Assembly (NCBI RefSeq): GCF_001510715.1 | Contig: NZ_LMTJ01000006.1 | Span: 62,001-126,000 of the forward strand | Source: Bacillus sp. FJAT-29814 | GTDB taxonomy: Bacteria > Bacillota > Bacilli > Bacillales > Cytobacillaceae | Reading direction: 5' to 3' | DNA: 64,000 nt | The notes under the pieces: generated by a model | What the model saw: the letters and a program-made list of their open reading frames with translations, nothing else | The model's database searches: none | Told to the model about the DNA's origin: nothing | Position numbers and translations under genes: made by a program | In this document: positions 27,202-35,654 of the stretch, piece after piece | Layout of the letters: each line of letters opens with the position of its first letter | Position numbering within the stretch: position 1 is the first letter of the stretch

Positions 27202-27447
27202 GTGGCGAAATCAAAAGCCAAGAAGCTACGCGAAAAACTTGCCCGCGAAGGAAAACTGAATCCGGAAGTAAAGCGGAGCCCATTTGTTTTCAGCGACATG
27301 AGAACCCGGTTGACCAAAACCAAAAAGGATTATTTGTATCAATTTAAACAAAAGAACCATCAATCCCAAGACGGAAACGATGGTTCTTTTTATTTTGTCC
27401 TCGACAGCGACGACAAATGCTTGATTAAAATTTGTCTCTCTTTATAA
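27202..27447 (+). CDS. Small basic hypothetical protein (AKSKAKKLREKL family)
   Basis: About 81 residues, starting AKSKAKKLREKLAREGKLNP and rich in Lys/Arg in the first half; similar short lysine-rich proteins are common in Bacillaceae but their function is unknown to me. GTG 27202 is 8 nt after GGAGGAG, while ATG 27196 is too close to it. The second half is unusual: the coding sequence passes through a bidirectional terminator hairpin (27351-27389) and overlaps the end of pxpC on the other strand by 58 bp. The ancestral stop may have been lost. Confidence 0.7.
   Translation: MAKSKAKKLREKLAREGKLNPEVKRSPFVFSDMRTRLTKTKKDYLYQFKQKNHQSQDGNDGSFYFVLDSDDKCLIKICLSL
27351..27398. terminator. Bidirectional terminator between convergent genes
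   Basis: AAAGAACCATC (27351-27361) and GATGGTTCTTT (27379-27389) form an 11-bp stem around a 17-nt loop. T-rich tails follow on both strands. It serves the small basic gene (+) and the pxp operon (-). Confidence 0.85.
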
Positions 27448-28340
27448 AGCTGGTGTGCTTCCTCTATTGAAACCGTGGTGAACTGTGTAATGGTGTCAGG
27501 CACCGCTTGCGCCAATTTGGGGATATCGACTGAAATCACGGTCCCAATTCGGGTATAACCACCGGTGGTTTGCCGTTCGGCCATTAGGATGATCGGCTCT
27601 CCGCTGGCGGGGACTTGGATTCCGCCTAGTGGTACTGGGTCGGAGACGATATCTGGACCAGCCAAGTGTTCAAGTATGGGCCCTTTAAGCTGGTAACCCA
27701 TTCGGTTGGATTGGGGTGAAATTGCATATTCCCCGTTATGAAACCTTTCAATACTCGCTTCAGTAAACATATGCTGATGCGGTCCTACAATAACTCGAAG
27801 CTGGAGCTCCTTTTTGTATTCCGGAATCAATTTCGGATGTAATGCTCTAAAAGGTTTCCTTAAAACTGGGGTTCCCCGCAAAATGTCCCCCTTTTGCAGT
27901 GCACGTCCTTCATACCCGCCAAAGCCCCCATTTAAAAATGTCGATTTGCTTCCCAAAATAATCGGAACGTCCAGTCCGCCGGCCACAGCGATAAAAGTCC
28001 TTGCTCCCACTTTGCAGGCACCAACCGAGAGAACCTGCCCCTTTTTTAGCAGAAAGCTTTTCCACTGCGGAACCTCTTCACCATCGACCTGAGGAGAAAA
28101 ATCCCCTCCACAAATCGCGATGACCATATTAGCCTGTGCCTCCAACACTGGACCAACAAAAGAAATTTCCAGACCTGCTTCTCCCGGACCGTTACCAACG
28201 AGAATATTTGCCATTTGCAATGAATAAGGATCCATCGCTCCCGATGGACTAATCCCAAATTGCTGGTAACCATATCTCCCTAAATCTTGGACAGTTGTTT
28301 GCAATCCTGGCTTTATTACTTTAAAAATTTCTGTCGACAT
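27390..28340 (-). CDS. pxpC: 5-oxoprolinase subunit PxpC (KipA, biotin-dependent carboxyltransferase family)
   Basis: A 316-residue subunit of the ATP-dependent 5-oxoprolinase, which opens 5-oxo-L-proline to glutamate. FKVIKPGLQTTVQDLGRYGYQ at the N-terminus, GISPSGAMDPYSLQMAN, and SNRMGYQLKGP plus SEPIILMAERQTTGGYTRIG further on are constant in this family. ATG 28340 overlaps the pxpA stop (TAATG). In B. subtilis this protein is KipA, which also counters the KinA inhibitor KipI. The 3' end overlaps the opposing small gene. Confidence 0.94.
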   Translation of the reverse strand: MSTEIFKVIKPGLQTTVQDLGRYGYQQFGISPSGAMDPYSLQMANILVGNGPGEAGLEISFVGPVLEAQANMVIAICGGDFSPQVDGEEVPQWKSFLLKKGQVLSVGACKVGARTFIAVAGGLDVPIILGSKSTFLNGGFGGYEGRALQKGDILRGTPVLRKPFRALHPKLIPEYKKELQLRVIVGPHQHMFTEASIERFHNGEYAISPQSNRMGYQLKGPILEHLAGPDIVSDPVPLGGIQVPASGEPIILMAERQTTGGYTRIGTVISVDIPKLAQAVPDTITQFTTVSIEEAHQLYKERQILIKHLSSLSRTK

Positions 28341-29104
28341 TAGGAACGCCAGCTTTCCCTAACTGAAATATCATTCATTTTAAGAGCAGCTCTTAAGTTC
28401 CGGACGAATTTCAAGGCATGCGGTTCGTCACCATGAACGCAGATTGTATCCGCTTGAATATCAATTTCTGCCCCGTTTACGGCTGGCACTTTACCTTCCG
28501 TAATCATGCGAATCACCCTGGTCACCGCAAGTTCTGAGTTATGAACCATTGCATTTGCATCCTTCCTTGAGGTTAATGAACCGTCCGGCTGATAAGTTCT
28601 GTCGGCAAACACTTCTTCGGCAACAAGGAGTCCTGTATTTTTCCCTTCCTTGACCAGTTCGCTGCCGCCAAGTCCATATAACACCAATGAAGAATCCACA
28701 TCAGCTACGGCATGGGCAATTGCCCCAGCCAATTCTTTACTCTTTGCCGCCATATTATATAATGCCCCGTGTGGCTTTACATGAGAAAGCCTAGTTCCGC
28801 ATGCTAAACAAACAGCCGCCAGCGCTCCGATTTGATAGACGACCAAATGATAAATTTCCCGTGCAGAAATCTGCATTTCTCTGCGTCCAAACCCGGCCAA
28901 ATCCGGAAGCCCCGGATGGGCGCCAATTCGGACGCCATATTTTTGTGCCAACCTCACCGTTTCAAACATGACATTATGGTCACCGGCATGATAGCCGCAG
29001 GCAATATTGGCTGAAGATATATATGGTAAAATCTCCTGATCGTTGCCAACCTTAAACGCGCCAAAGCTTTCCCCCAAATCAGCATTTAAATCGATTACTT
29101 TCAC
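28340..29104 (-). CDS. pxpA: 5-oxoprolinase subunit PxpA (LamB/YcsF family)
   Basis: A 254-residue TIM-barrel-like subunit. DLNADLGESFGAF at the start, SANIACGYHAGDH near 30, GAHPGLPDLAGFGRREM near 60 and HVKPHGALYN near 107 are the invariant blocks of the YcsF family. It acts with PxpB and PxpC in 5-oxoproline hydrolysis, a housekeeping damage-recycling reaction. The start is GTG 29104, overlapping the pxpB stop by 4 bp after GGAGAG. The gene order pxpB-pxpA-pxpC is compact and certainly one operon. Confidence 0.95.
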   Translation of the reverse strand: MKVIDLNADLGESFGAFKVGNDQEILPYISSANIACGYHAGDHNVMFETVRLAQKYGVRIGAHPGLPDLAGFGRREMQISAREIYHLVVYQIGALAAVCLACGTRLSHVKPHGALYNMAAKSKELAGAIAHAVADVDSSLVLYGLGGSELVKEGKNTGLLVAEEVFADRTYQPDGSLTSRKDANAMVHNSELAVTRVIRMITEGKVPAVNGAEIDIQADTICVHGDEPHALKFVRNLRAALKMNDISVRESWRS

Positions 29105-29832
29105 TTCTGCTCTCCCCCCTTTAAGTATGTTTTTACCTTGTATTTATCTTCCGCTGCCAATTGCTTAATCCTGACAAACTCAGCTCCATCGATTGGGTAA
29201 AATTTAATGTAATTCCCCGCCGACAATAGAACCGGTGATGGTTTCGTGATATCGAATAGCTTTACTGGCGTAATCCCGAGAATTCTCCAGCCTGATGGAA
29301 CCTTTGAAGGATAAATACCGGTCTGGTTCCCGCCAATTCCGACTGAGCCAGCTGCCACACTTGGTCTCGGATGTTCAAGCCGCTGGACCGTGAGCTTCGG
29401 TGATAGCCCCCCAAGATAAGGGAACCCCGGGACAAACCCCATCATATAAATTAGGTATTCCTGTCCGCAGTGAAGCGCGATTACCTCCTCTTCAGTCAAG
29501 TGATGATATTTGGCTAAATAAGAAAGGTCAGGACCTGTTTTACCGCCGTACAAAACGGGTATTTCATAAACCCTTGCCACTCCATCTGGTGAATGGCTTG
29601 AGGCTGCAAAAACTTTTTTGATTAAAGTTGATAATTTTTCATAAGAGATATCCTCAGGCCGATAGTAAATCGCAACCGTTGTGTAGGCCGGCACCCATTC
29701 GATAATCTCGGTTATTTTTTCAATAGAAAGGCGGACGATAAATTGTTGGATTTGCTTATGTGTGGTTTCATTAATTTCATTGCCGAAAGAAACCCGGATC
29801 GCCGTATCCCCAAGGGGTTCAAACTCAATCAT
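29101..29832 (-). CDS. pxpB: 5-oxoprolinase subunit PxpB (KipI family)
   Basis: A 243-residue cyclophilin-like-fold subunit. FEPLGDTAIRVSFG at the start, IYMMGFVPGFPYLGGL near 128, RPSVAAGSVGIGGNQTGIYP near 157 and PSGWRILGITPVKLFD near 180 mark the family. In B. subtilis KipI also inhibits the sporulation kinase KinA, so a regulatory role is possible. First gene of the pxp operon on this strand; ATG 29832 follows AGGAGATTGCT. It is divergent from the FAD-protein gene with a 167-bp gap between them. Confidence 0.94.
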   Translation of the reverse strand: MIEFEPLGDTAIRVSFGNEINETTHKQIQQFIVRLSIEKITEIIEWVPAYTTVAIYYRPEDISYEKLSTLIKKVFAASSHSPDGVARVYEIPVLYGGKTGPDLSYLAKYHHLTEEEVIALHCGQEYLIYMMGFVPGFPYLGGLSPKLTVQRLEHPRPSVAAGSVGIGGNQTGIYPSKVPSGWRILGITPVKLFDITKPSPVLLSAGNYIKFYPIDGAEFVRIKQLAAEDKYKVKTYLKGGEQK

Positions 29833-29999
29833 AGCAATCTCCTATTTTCCTTTTGATTTTAAAGTATATGTTAACCGGATAGATTTCAAGTGAAATATAT
29901 TTCGATTTGCAAATATTCTAAATTAAGCATTAAATTTTACATTCGTTTCGGTTTTGGCTATGCTAATTATTGTAAAAGAATAATTTGGGAGGTCTTCAA

Positions 30000-30563
30000 A
30001 TGTTTGATGTATTGATTGTGGGCGCCGGACCTGCCGGGGCAAGTGCAGCGATTTTTACAGCAAAAGCTGGTAAAAGCACTTTAGTGATTGATAATGATAA
30101 AAGCGTAACCAAAAGAGCCTGGATTGAAAATCATTATGGTGTAAAAGAAGTAACCGGTCCGGACCTTGTGGAAACTGGTAAAGAGCAGGCTCGCAAATTT
30201 GGTGCTGAATTTACCGTTGCTACTGTAACAAACATTAGCAAAACGGATGACGGTTTCAAAGTTGAAACCGACGGAAATGAATATGAAGCAAAGCATGTGA
30301 TCGTTGCGACCGGGATGTTGGCCGATCTTGCTGAAAAAGCAGGCTTAAATACTAAACCAGGTACTGAGCCAAGAGTGAGGACCATTCTTGATGTTGATGC
30401 ATCCGGAAAAACAAATGTTGACGGCGTTTGGGCAGCAGGCACAATTGCCGGTGTGAGCATGCATACCATTATTACAGCCGGTGACGGAGCAAAGGTTGCC
30501 ATCAACGTCATTAGCGAACTCAACGGCGAGCGTTACGTTGACCACGATGTATTAAAAGCGTAA
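30000..30563 (+). CDS. Short FAD-binding oxidoreductase, thioredoxin-reductase-like without NADPH domain
   Basis: 187 residues. The FAD fingerprint VLIVGAGPAGASAAIFTAKAG is at the N-terminus; VIVATGM near 103 and the second FAD motif NVDGVWAAGTIAGVSMHTI near 140 follow. The central NAD(P)H domain and redox CxxC of true thioredoxin reductase (about 310 residues) are absent, so this is a mini version in which the FAD domain is joined directly. It ends with a terminator and has its own GGGAGG site before ATG 30000. The reaction is unknown. Confidence 0.85.
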   Translation: MFDVLIVGAGPAGASAAIFTAKAGKSTLVIDNDKSVTKRAWIENHYGVKEVTGPDLVETGKEQARKFGAEFTVATVTNISKTDDGFKVETDGNEYEAKHVIVATGMLADLAEKAGLNTKPGTEPRVRTILDVDASGKTNVDGVWAAGTIAGVSMHTIITAGDGAKVAINVISELNGERYVDHDVLKA

Positions 30564-30578
30564 GGCAATATAATTGTT

Positions 30579-30612
30579 AGAATCCCTTTTTGATGAAGGG
30601 GTTCTTTTTTTG
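30579..30612 (+). terminator. Terminator after the FAD-protein gene
   Basis: AGAATCCCTT (30579-30588) pairs with AAGGGGTTCT (30596-30605) with one G-U pair, followed by seven Ts. Confidence 0.9.
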
Positions 30613-30721
30613 TATTAACATCTGTTATTTTATGGTAGGAATCGATTAAAATATGAATTGGGAGGAGGAATCCGGCACAAACTGCCCACGTTTTACACCC
30701 CTATTTAGAAGGAGCTATTTG

Positions 30722-32239
30722 ATGATTAAACAAGACAATACTATTAAATTGGTTGTTACCGGCTTATTACTTGCCATCTTAATGTCGGCTATGGACAATA
30801 CCATTGTGGCAACGGCAATGGCAACCATTGTTTCTGACCTAGGAGGCTTTGACAAATTTGTTTGGGTCACTTCGGCCTATATGGTCGCCGTAATGGCCGG
30901 AATGCCGATATTCGGGAAGCTTTCTGATATGTATGGAAGGAAGCGCTTCTTTATTTTTGGCTTAGTTGTTTTCCTGATAGGCTCTGCCTTATGCGGCATC
31001 GCACAGTCCATCGTTCAGTTAAGCATTTACCGGGCGATTCAAGGGATTGGCGGCGGGGCGCTGATGCCAATTGCTTTTACGATAGTCTTTGATATTTTCC
31101 CCCCGGAGAAACGCGGAAAAATGACTGGACTGCTTGGTGCTGTTTTTGGTATTTCAAGCGTCTTAGGACCACTATTAGGGGCATATATTACCGACTATAT
31201 TAGCTGGCATTGGATCTTTTATGTGAATATACCGCTTGGACTAATTTCTATATTTTTAATCAGCTATTATTATAAGGAGTCGTTACAGCACTCCAAACAA
31301 AAAATTGATTGGCTTGGAGCGATCACTCTTGTAATTTCTGTTATCAGTTTAATGTTCGCTTTGGAGCTTGGCGGCAAAGAGTATACTTGGGACTCTGTAC
31401 CGATTATTAGTTTATTTGTGAGCTTTTTTGTGTTTTTTGTGGTGTTTTTTATTGCCGAATTTAATGCAGAGGAACCAATTCTACCGCTATGGCTGTTTAA
31501 ACGGCGCTTGTTTGCAGCTTCGCAACTACTTGCATTCTTATATGGAGGCACGTTCATCATATTAACCGTGTTTATTCCCATTTTTGTTCAAGCTGTTTAC
31601 GGCGGAAGTGCCAAGAATGCTGGGTTGATCTTAACACCAATGATGCTTGGATCCGTAGTTGGCAGTTCGATTGGCGGGATATTCCTAACTAAGACGTCAT
31701 ACCGAAATTTAATGTTTGTTTCGATTGTTTCCTATATGGTGGGCATGTACTTTTTAGGAACAATGAATGAGGACACCTCCCGCGTGCTGTTAACGGTGTA
31801 TATGATTCTAGTTGGGTTCGGAGTCGGCTTCTCGTTTTCACTACTGCCGACCGCCTCCCTTCACAATCTAGAGCCGCAATATCGTGGGACAGCTAATTCC
31901 ACTAATTCGTTTTTGCGTTCGTTTGGAATGACGTTGGGGATAACCATTTACGGTACCATTCAAAATAATGTTTTTACAGATCAGCTAAAAGAGGCATTCA
32001 AAGGAATGGCTGGTGCTAGAGGCAGTGGCTTTAAAATGGGGGACCCGCGAGAAATATTCACAGAAAGCGAGCGGGTTAAGATTCCAGATTTTATTTTAGA
32101 TAAAATCATCCATGCGTTGTCTGAGTCGATTACATTTACATTTATGCTAACATTGATTCCCATCGCGCTTGCGGCACTCACAATTTTCTTTATGGGAAAT
32201 GCACGGGTTGAGGTTACAAAAGAGTCATCGAAAGGATAA
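30722..32239 (+). CDS. DHA2-family MFS multidrug exporter (EmrB/QacA type)
   Basis: A 505-residue transporter with about 14 membrane segments. TM1 contains MSAMDNTIVATAMATI, the D1-type motif of the 14-TM group; GKLSDMYGRKRFF near 70 is motif A; GPLLGAYITDYISWHWIFYVNIPLG near 145 is motif C, diagnostic of antiporters. These pumps export drugs or detergents with proton antiport. ATG 30722 follows AGAAGGAG; the longer frame to 30653 lacks a site. The gene is flanked by terminators on both sides, so it is monocistronic. Substrate unknown. Confidence 0.92.
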   Translation: MIKQDNTIKLVVTGLLLAILMSAMDNTIVATAMATIVSDLGGFDKFVWVTSAYMVAVMAGMPIFGKLSDMYGRKRFFIFGLVVFLIGSALCGIAQSIVQLSIYRAIQGIGGGALMPIAFTIVFDIFPPEKRGKMTGLLGAVFGISSVLGPLLGAYITDYISWHWIFYVNIPLGLISIFLISYYYKESLQHSKQKIDWLGAITLVISVISLMFALELGGKEYTWDSVPIISLFVSFFVFFVVFFIAEFNAEEPILPLWLFKRRLFAASQLLAFLYGGTFIILTVFIPIFVQAVYGGSAKNAGLILTPMMLGSVVGSSIGGIFLTKTSYRNLMFVSIVSYMVGMYFLGTMNEDTSRVLLTVYMILVGFGVGFSFSLLPTASLHNLEPQYRGTANSTNSFLRSFGMTLGITIYGTIQNNVFTDQLKEAFKGMAGARGSGFKMGDPREIFTESERVKIPDFILDKIIHALSESITFTFMLTLIPIALAALTIFFMGNARVEVTKESSKG

Positions 32240-32280
32240 ACTTTCTTCTCCCAGTACGTGGGGTAGCACAAATTCAATCG

Positions 32281-32308
32281 AAAGGACGCCCTAAAAGGCG
32301 TCCTTTTT
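32281..32308 (+). terminator. Terminator after the DHA2 exporter gene
   Basis: AAAGGACGCC and GGCGTCCTTT form a perfect 10-bp stem with a 6-nt loop and a T-tail. Confidence 0.92.
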
Positions 32309-32312
32309 AGCA

Positions 32313-32708
32313 TTAAACCTGCAAATCCTTGCCCTCTTCAGCGATATGGAACAGTAGGTGGGCTAGATGATGAATCGGGCCGTACTCCTCTTCCTCACCC
32401 TCGTCATCCTGATTATAGTCAAGATCATTTAAGTAGAGAGCCATAAATTCATAAAAATCCTTTAATTGAAAGGAATAGTATGCATTTGGTTCCTCGCTGT
32501 CTTCCTCATATTGCGCCACCATATAAGACAGATCGCCATCGATGTCCTCTGCATCGAAGAATACGAAAAAGCCGATATTGGTATCTAGTTCGAAGAGATG
32601 ACGGGTGCCGCCTTCTGATGCTTTTTCAAACTCCTCCTGGTTCAATTTTTGAATCTGCATCGTATCAACATTGTCCTCTTGATGAAAACTTACCACAAAT
32701 GATTGCAT
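32313..32708 (-). CDS. Acidic hypothetical cytosolic protein
   Basis: 131 residues, strongly acidic, with clusters such as DAEDIDGDL, YEEDSEE and NQDDEGEEEE, and no membrane segment or signal peptide. I do not recognise a named domain. The MQSFVVSFHQED start at 32708 follows AGGAGGAAATTC. It is convergent with the drug exporter gene, separated by one hairpin, and the downstream 58-codon gene on the same strand starts a separate unit. Codon use is like its neighbours, and it appears to be an ordinary Bacillaceae gene of unknown role. Confidence 0.8.
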   Translation of the reverse strand: MQSFVVSFHQEDNVDTMQIQKLNQEEFEKASEGGTRHLFELDTNIGFFVFFDAEDIDGDLSYMVAQYEEDSEEPNAYYSFQLKDFYEFMALYLNDLDYNQDDEGEEEEYGPIHHLAHLLFHIAEEGKDLQV

Positions 32709-32762
32709 GAATTTCCTCCTTTAGCCTCAGCCATAACACACCATAGTATAACCAAATTCCGC

Positions 32763-32939
32763 TTAATCTTTACTCTCCTTCGCATCTTCCTGGTAATGCT
32801 CATTTAAATATGGATTTTCGGTGGTTGCAAAACTTACAGATAATAAACTCATTTCCGGTTCCAGTCCATAATAGCCCTTCGCCAGTTCCTCCAAGTCTTC
32901 TCCACTTTGAAATTGCGGATCTTTTTCCTTTTCTGTCAT
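32763..32939 (-). CDS. Small acidic hypothetical protein (58 aa)
   Basis: 58 residues beginning MTEKEKDPQFQSGEDLEELA, hydrophilic and acidic, with no known motif. ATG 32939 is 6 nt after AGGTG. A longer reading frame to 33053 exists but it would translate through the terminator of the peptide gene, so the short start is preferred. It lies downstream of the quorum-sensing cassette on the same strand, behind its terminator; any read-through could co-express it. Confidence 0.6.
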   Translation of the reverse strand: MTEKEKDPQFQSGEDLEELAKGYYGLEPEMSLLSVSFATTENPYLNEHYQEDAKESKD

Positions 32940-32999
32940 ATGCATCACCTGCTTTTTCCAAATAATATGTAACAGGAGAAATAAATTTATCCATAAAAA

Positions 33000-33026
33000 T
33001 ATAAAACCCCCTGATTTCTCAGGAGG
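33000..33026 (-). terminator. Terminator closing the regulator-peptide unit
   Basis: On the minus strand CCTCCTGA pairs with TCAGGGGG (one G-U) around a GAAA tetraloop and is followed by TTTTAT. It begins 12 nt after the stop of the 44-codon peptide gene. Confidence 0.88.
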
Positions 33027-33037
33027 ATGGTTATTTA

Positions 33038-33172
33038 TCATACTGGAGGCCAAATTGGATGATTAATAACAGTTGTTTCTTTTGCTACAGTGACATCCTG
33101 TGTGGTATTGGCAGGAGCTGCAAAAAGTAGCAAACCCAACGCAAAGACCGCAATCAGAGCTTTTTTCATCAT
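33038..33172 (-). CDS. Secreted pheromone-like prepeptide (44 aa), cognate to the RRNPP regulator
   Basis: 44 residues: a Lys start (MMKKALIAV), a hydrophobic core, a signal-peptidase-like APA site near residue 21, then NTTQDVTVAKETT and a C-terminal end INHPIWPPV. It starts 11 bp after the regulator stop, with a strong GGGGG site, and ends just before a terminator. This is the standard layout of Phr, PapR, NprX and AimP genes: export, proteolytic release of a 5-9 residue C-terminal peptide, uptake by an oligopeptide permease and binding to the TPR regulator. The mature peptide is inferred, perhaps HPIWPPV. Its sequence differs from the NprX and PapR signals I know. Confidence 0.75.
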   Translation of the reverse strand: MMKKALIAVFALGLLLFAAPANTTQDVTVAKETTVINHPIWPPV

Positions 33173-33183
33173 ATTTTCCCCCT

Positions 33184-34404
33184 TTAGGTAATTTTATTTA
33201 AATAATTTACTGCTTCCAGATACATTCCTTGTTCAGTATAAAAATCTGAAAGCATTTTGTAAAAACCGGTTAAGTCTTTGTAATGTTCGTTTGTTTCTTC
33301 CAAAAATGGAATCACCTTTGAGGATAGATATTTAAATGCCTTCTCAGGCGTTACTAAATGAATTAAATAAAATTCTGCCAATAAACGATACTTTTTACTA
33401 CCAAGTTCCTTGGCTAAGGAACTAACTACCTGAAAGCACTCTTTGGCCTTTTCAATTTCTTTAAGTGAATACTGAATTTCACCAATCGAATATAAAGTAA
33501 CTAAATAATGAGGATTATTAATTGGTTGAAGTTCCAAGCTTTTTTGGAAATAAATTAAAGCCTCTCTCGGTTTATTCTTTTCTTTTTGCAGATAACCCAT
33601 ATTGTGATAAATTTGTGGAAGCAATTTTTCCTGCTTAAGCAATTCGGCATTGCGAATCAGATGTCTGAAACATTCCTCAGCTTCTTCATAAATGTTTGAT
33701 AAAGTGTAATTAATTCCCAACAGCATTAAAGTATGAAGAATCCGAAAAAAATTATGCTCATTCATAAATAGCTGCAGTGCCATTTTGCCAAAGTGAATGG
33801 CATGGCCTGATTGTTCAAGTGAACCTTTTACTAAAGAGCGATGGTAAAAAAACTCTGCACTTGACGAATAATTACCAGGATTAACGTTCAAAGTATCAAG
33901 AAGTTCATCCGCTGCCTTATACTGCCCCTTCATAATTAAAAATACCGCATTAATGTAATTATATAAATACTCTTCATGTTGGGAAAAATTTATTCGTTGT
34001 TTAAATAATAAGTCCTTTTGCTTTTCCGCTTCGGCCAAATAGCCTTTAAATAATAGATAGCGATATTTATAGAGTTCATATGTATAAATATGTTTTGAAA
34101 ATGGAATAATATGCTCAATTTCTTGAAGATTACGATAGGTTTCGTCAATTTTATCCATTAAATAATAGTTAATCTTCTCGCCAAGATCGCCAAGTAAGAC
34201 CTGAATTAACTCCTCTTTCTCTTCCATTTCCTCCAGATTAACGTTTAAACGATCCAGCAAAAGTGAAATTGTTTCTGCGTTCGCTTCTTTTGAATTGTTT
34301 TCAATCTTGCTTAGATGCGGAACCGAGCAGATTCCTTTTGCAAGCTCGGCTTGGGTAATGCCTCTTTGCGTCCGATAATATTTGATCATTGCTCCAAATT
34401 CCAT
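33184..34404 (-). CDS. RRNPP-family quorum-sensing regulator (HTH plus TPR)
   Basis: 406 residues. Residues 1-60 are an Xre helix-turn-helix (MIKYYRTQRGITQAELAKG, then VPHLSKIENN). The remainder is a string of TPR-type helices, for example AEEFFYH-type repeats, YHNMGYLQKEKNKPREALIYFQKSL near 270 and LYSIGEIQYSLKEIEKAKECF near 310. This is the architecture of PlcR, NprR and AimR, whose TPR domain binds an imported peptide and changes DNA binding. ATG 34404 follows GGGTGA. Immediately downstream is a candidate pheromone gene. The target genes are not obvious from the window. Confidence 0.88.
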   Translation of the reverse strand: MEFGAMIKYYRTQRGITQAELAKGICSVPHLSKIENNSKEANAETISLLLDRLNVNLEEMEEKEELIQVLLGDLGEKINYYLMDKIDETYRNLQEIEHIIPFSKHIYTYELYKYRYLLFKGYLAEAEKQKDLLFKQRINFSQHEEYLYNYINAVFLIMKGQYKAADELLDTLNVNPGNYSSSAEFFYHRSLVKGSLEQSGHAIHFGKMALQLFMNEHNFFRILHTLMLLGINYTLSNIYEEAEECFRHLIRNAELLKQEKLLPQIYHNMGYLQKEKNKPREALIYFQKSLELQPINNPHYLVTLYSIGEIQYSLKEIEKAKECFQVVSSLAKELGSKKYRLLAEFYLIHLVTPEKAFKYLSSKVIPFLEETNEHYKDLTGFYKMLSDFYTEQGMYLEAVNYLNKIT

Positions 34405-34623
34405 GTTATCACCCGGCTCGCTTCTTTTTCTCTTATTTTACAATAAAAGGTGCCTGACATACAGGATTTTGTCTGATTATTTCAAAATTTATCGAAAAAC
34501 GGAATATGCACTTTGGAAAATTCAAAAAATTCCTCAGTAGTCAACCTCTTTATGTTGGGAAAATTTTTGTTTTTCAATCAAATTGTCGAAGAAAAGGGAA
34601 AAATTTATTAGGTAAAAAGTAGG

Positions 34624-34655
34624 AAAAAGCCGCCCTCTCGTCAGAATGGGCGGCT
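34624..34655 (-). terminator. Terminator after corA
   Basis: AGCCGCCC and GGGCGGCT form an 8-bp stem followed on the minus strand by a T-run. Confidence 0.9.
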
Positions 34656-34666
34656 ATTCTAATAAT

Positions 34667-35605
34667 CTAGAAATATCTCTTTTTCCAAAAGATAAAGGCT
34701 GTTAAAGAAGACAAGACACTACAAATTACCAGCGCAATTAAAAACGCATGTGGACTGTGCTGGAATGGCAATTCCACATTCATTCCGTACAGGCTGAACA
34801 CCATCGTCGGGAACGATAGAATAATAGTGATGGAGGTTAAAAATTTCATCACAATGTTCAGGTTATTGGAAATAATCGAGGCAAAGGCGTTCATCATCCC
34901 GGTTAAAATGGTATGATACGTTTCCGCCATCTCGATTGCCTGAGTGATTTCAATAATGACGTCTTCAAGAATGTCCTTATCTTCCTCGTACATTCTTACA
35001 TAGTTAAACCGCAGAATTTTATCCATGACGACCTTATTTGATTTTAACGAGGTCGTAAAATAAACCAAGCTTTTTTCCAATGCCAAGAAGGCGTAAAGCT
35101 CCTTATTCTTCAAGGACTTATGGACAACGCGCTCGATTTCATTTGTTTTCTTATTAATTTGCTTTAAATAACGTAGATAATAAGATGAAATCAAAAATAA
35201 TAGTTGCAGGGCAAAGCGCGTCTTTTTAAACGTAAAAAATTCCTTTACCCGGTTTTTTCGAAATTCCTCAATAATCGGCGAATCCTTTAAGGAAACGGTA
35301 ATAATATAATCATCGGTTAAGATAATTCCGATTGGAATCGTTTCATAGACATCAAGACCTGTTTCATCACGGACTATATACGGAAAGTCAACGATGATAT
35401 AAACACGACCATCATCACGCTCAATCCTTGGACGCTCTTCATCGTCCAGTGCGTCTTTGATAATATCAATATCGACCTGAGCATCATGGGACACTCTGGC
35501 GATTTCTTCAGCTGTCGGTGCAAACATATTAACCCAGCAGCCCTTTGAAATAGCTTCAACTTTTTCAAGATTTCTAGTTTCGGTGCTTTTAAAAATCTCC
35601 AACAT
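34667..35605 (-). CDS. corA: CorA-family divalent cation (Mg2+/Co2+) transporter
   Basis: 312 residues. A large cytoplasmic N-terminal domain precedes a long stalk helix and two C-terminal membrane helices; the first ends with the YGMN signature (LYGMNVELPF), which forms the selectivity filter of the pentameric channel. The RERKRYF-like basic end (FWKKRYF) follows TM2. ATG 35605 lies 7 nt after GGGGAGG; the frame extension to 35680 is non-conserved. A 290-bp leader with long-range base pairing precedes it, so metal or other control at RNA level is possible. Confidence 0.92.
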   Translation of the reverse strand: MLEIFKSTETRNLEKVEAISKGCWVNMFAPTAEEIARVSHDAQVDIDIIKDALDDEERPRIERDDGRVYIIVDFPYIVRDETGLDVYETIPIGIILTDDYIITVSLKDSPIIEEFRKNRVKEFFTFKKTRFALQLLFLISSYYLRYLKQINKKTNEIERVVHKSLKNKELYAFLALEKSLVYFTTSLKSNKVVMDKILRFNYVRMYEEDKDILEDVIIEITQAIEMAETYHTILTGMMNAFASIISNNLNIVMKFLTSITIILSFPTMVFSLYGMNVELPFQHSPHAFLIALVICSVLSSLTAFIFWKKRYF

Positions 35606-35654
35606 GCTAAAACCTCCCCACCTGTTTAATTGAGGAAGCCAACCACCTTTAACA

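Noticed and set aside
27492-27504. GGTGTCAGGCACC palindrome in pxpC, with 11 bp of it also at 34449-34459
   Set aside because: A short motif I recall as widespread in Bacillaceae; in pxpC it is ordinary coding sequence and nothing ties it to regulation.
33038-34404. Phage arbitrium system (AimR-AimP)
   Set aside because: The gene layout is similar, but no phage genes are nearby and the peptide end does not look like known AimP signals.
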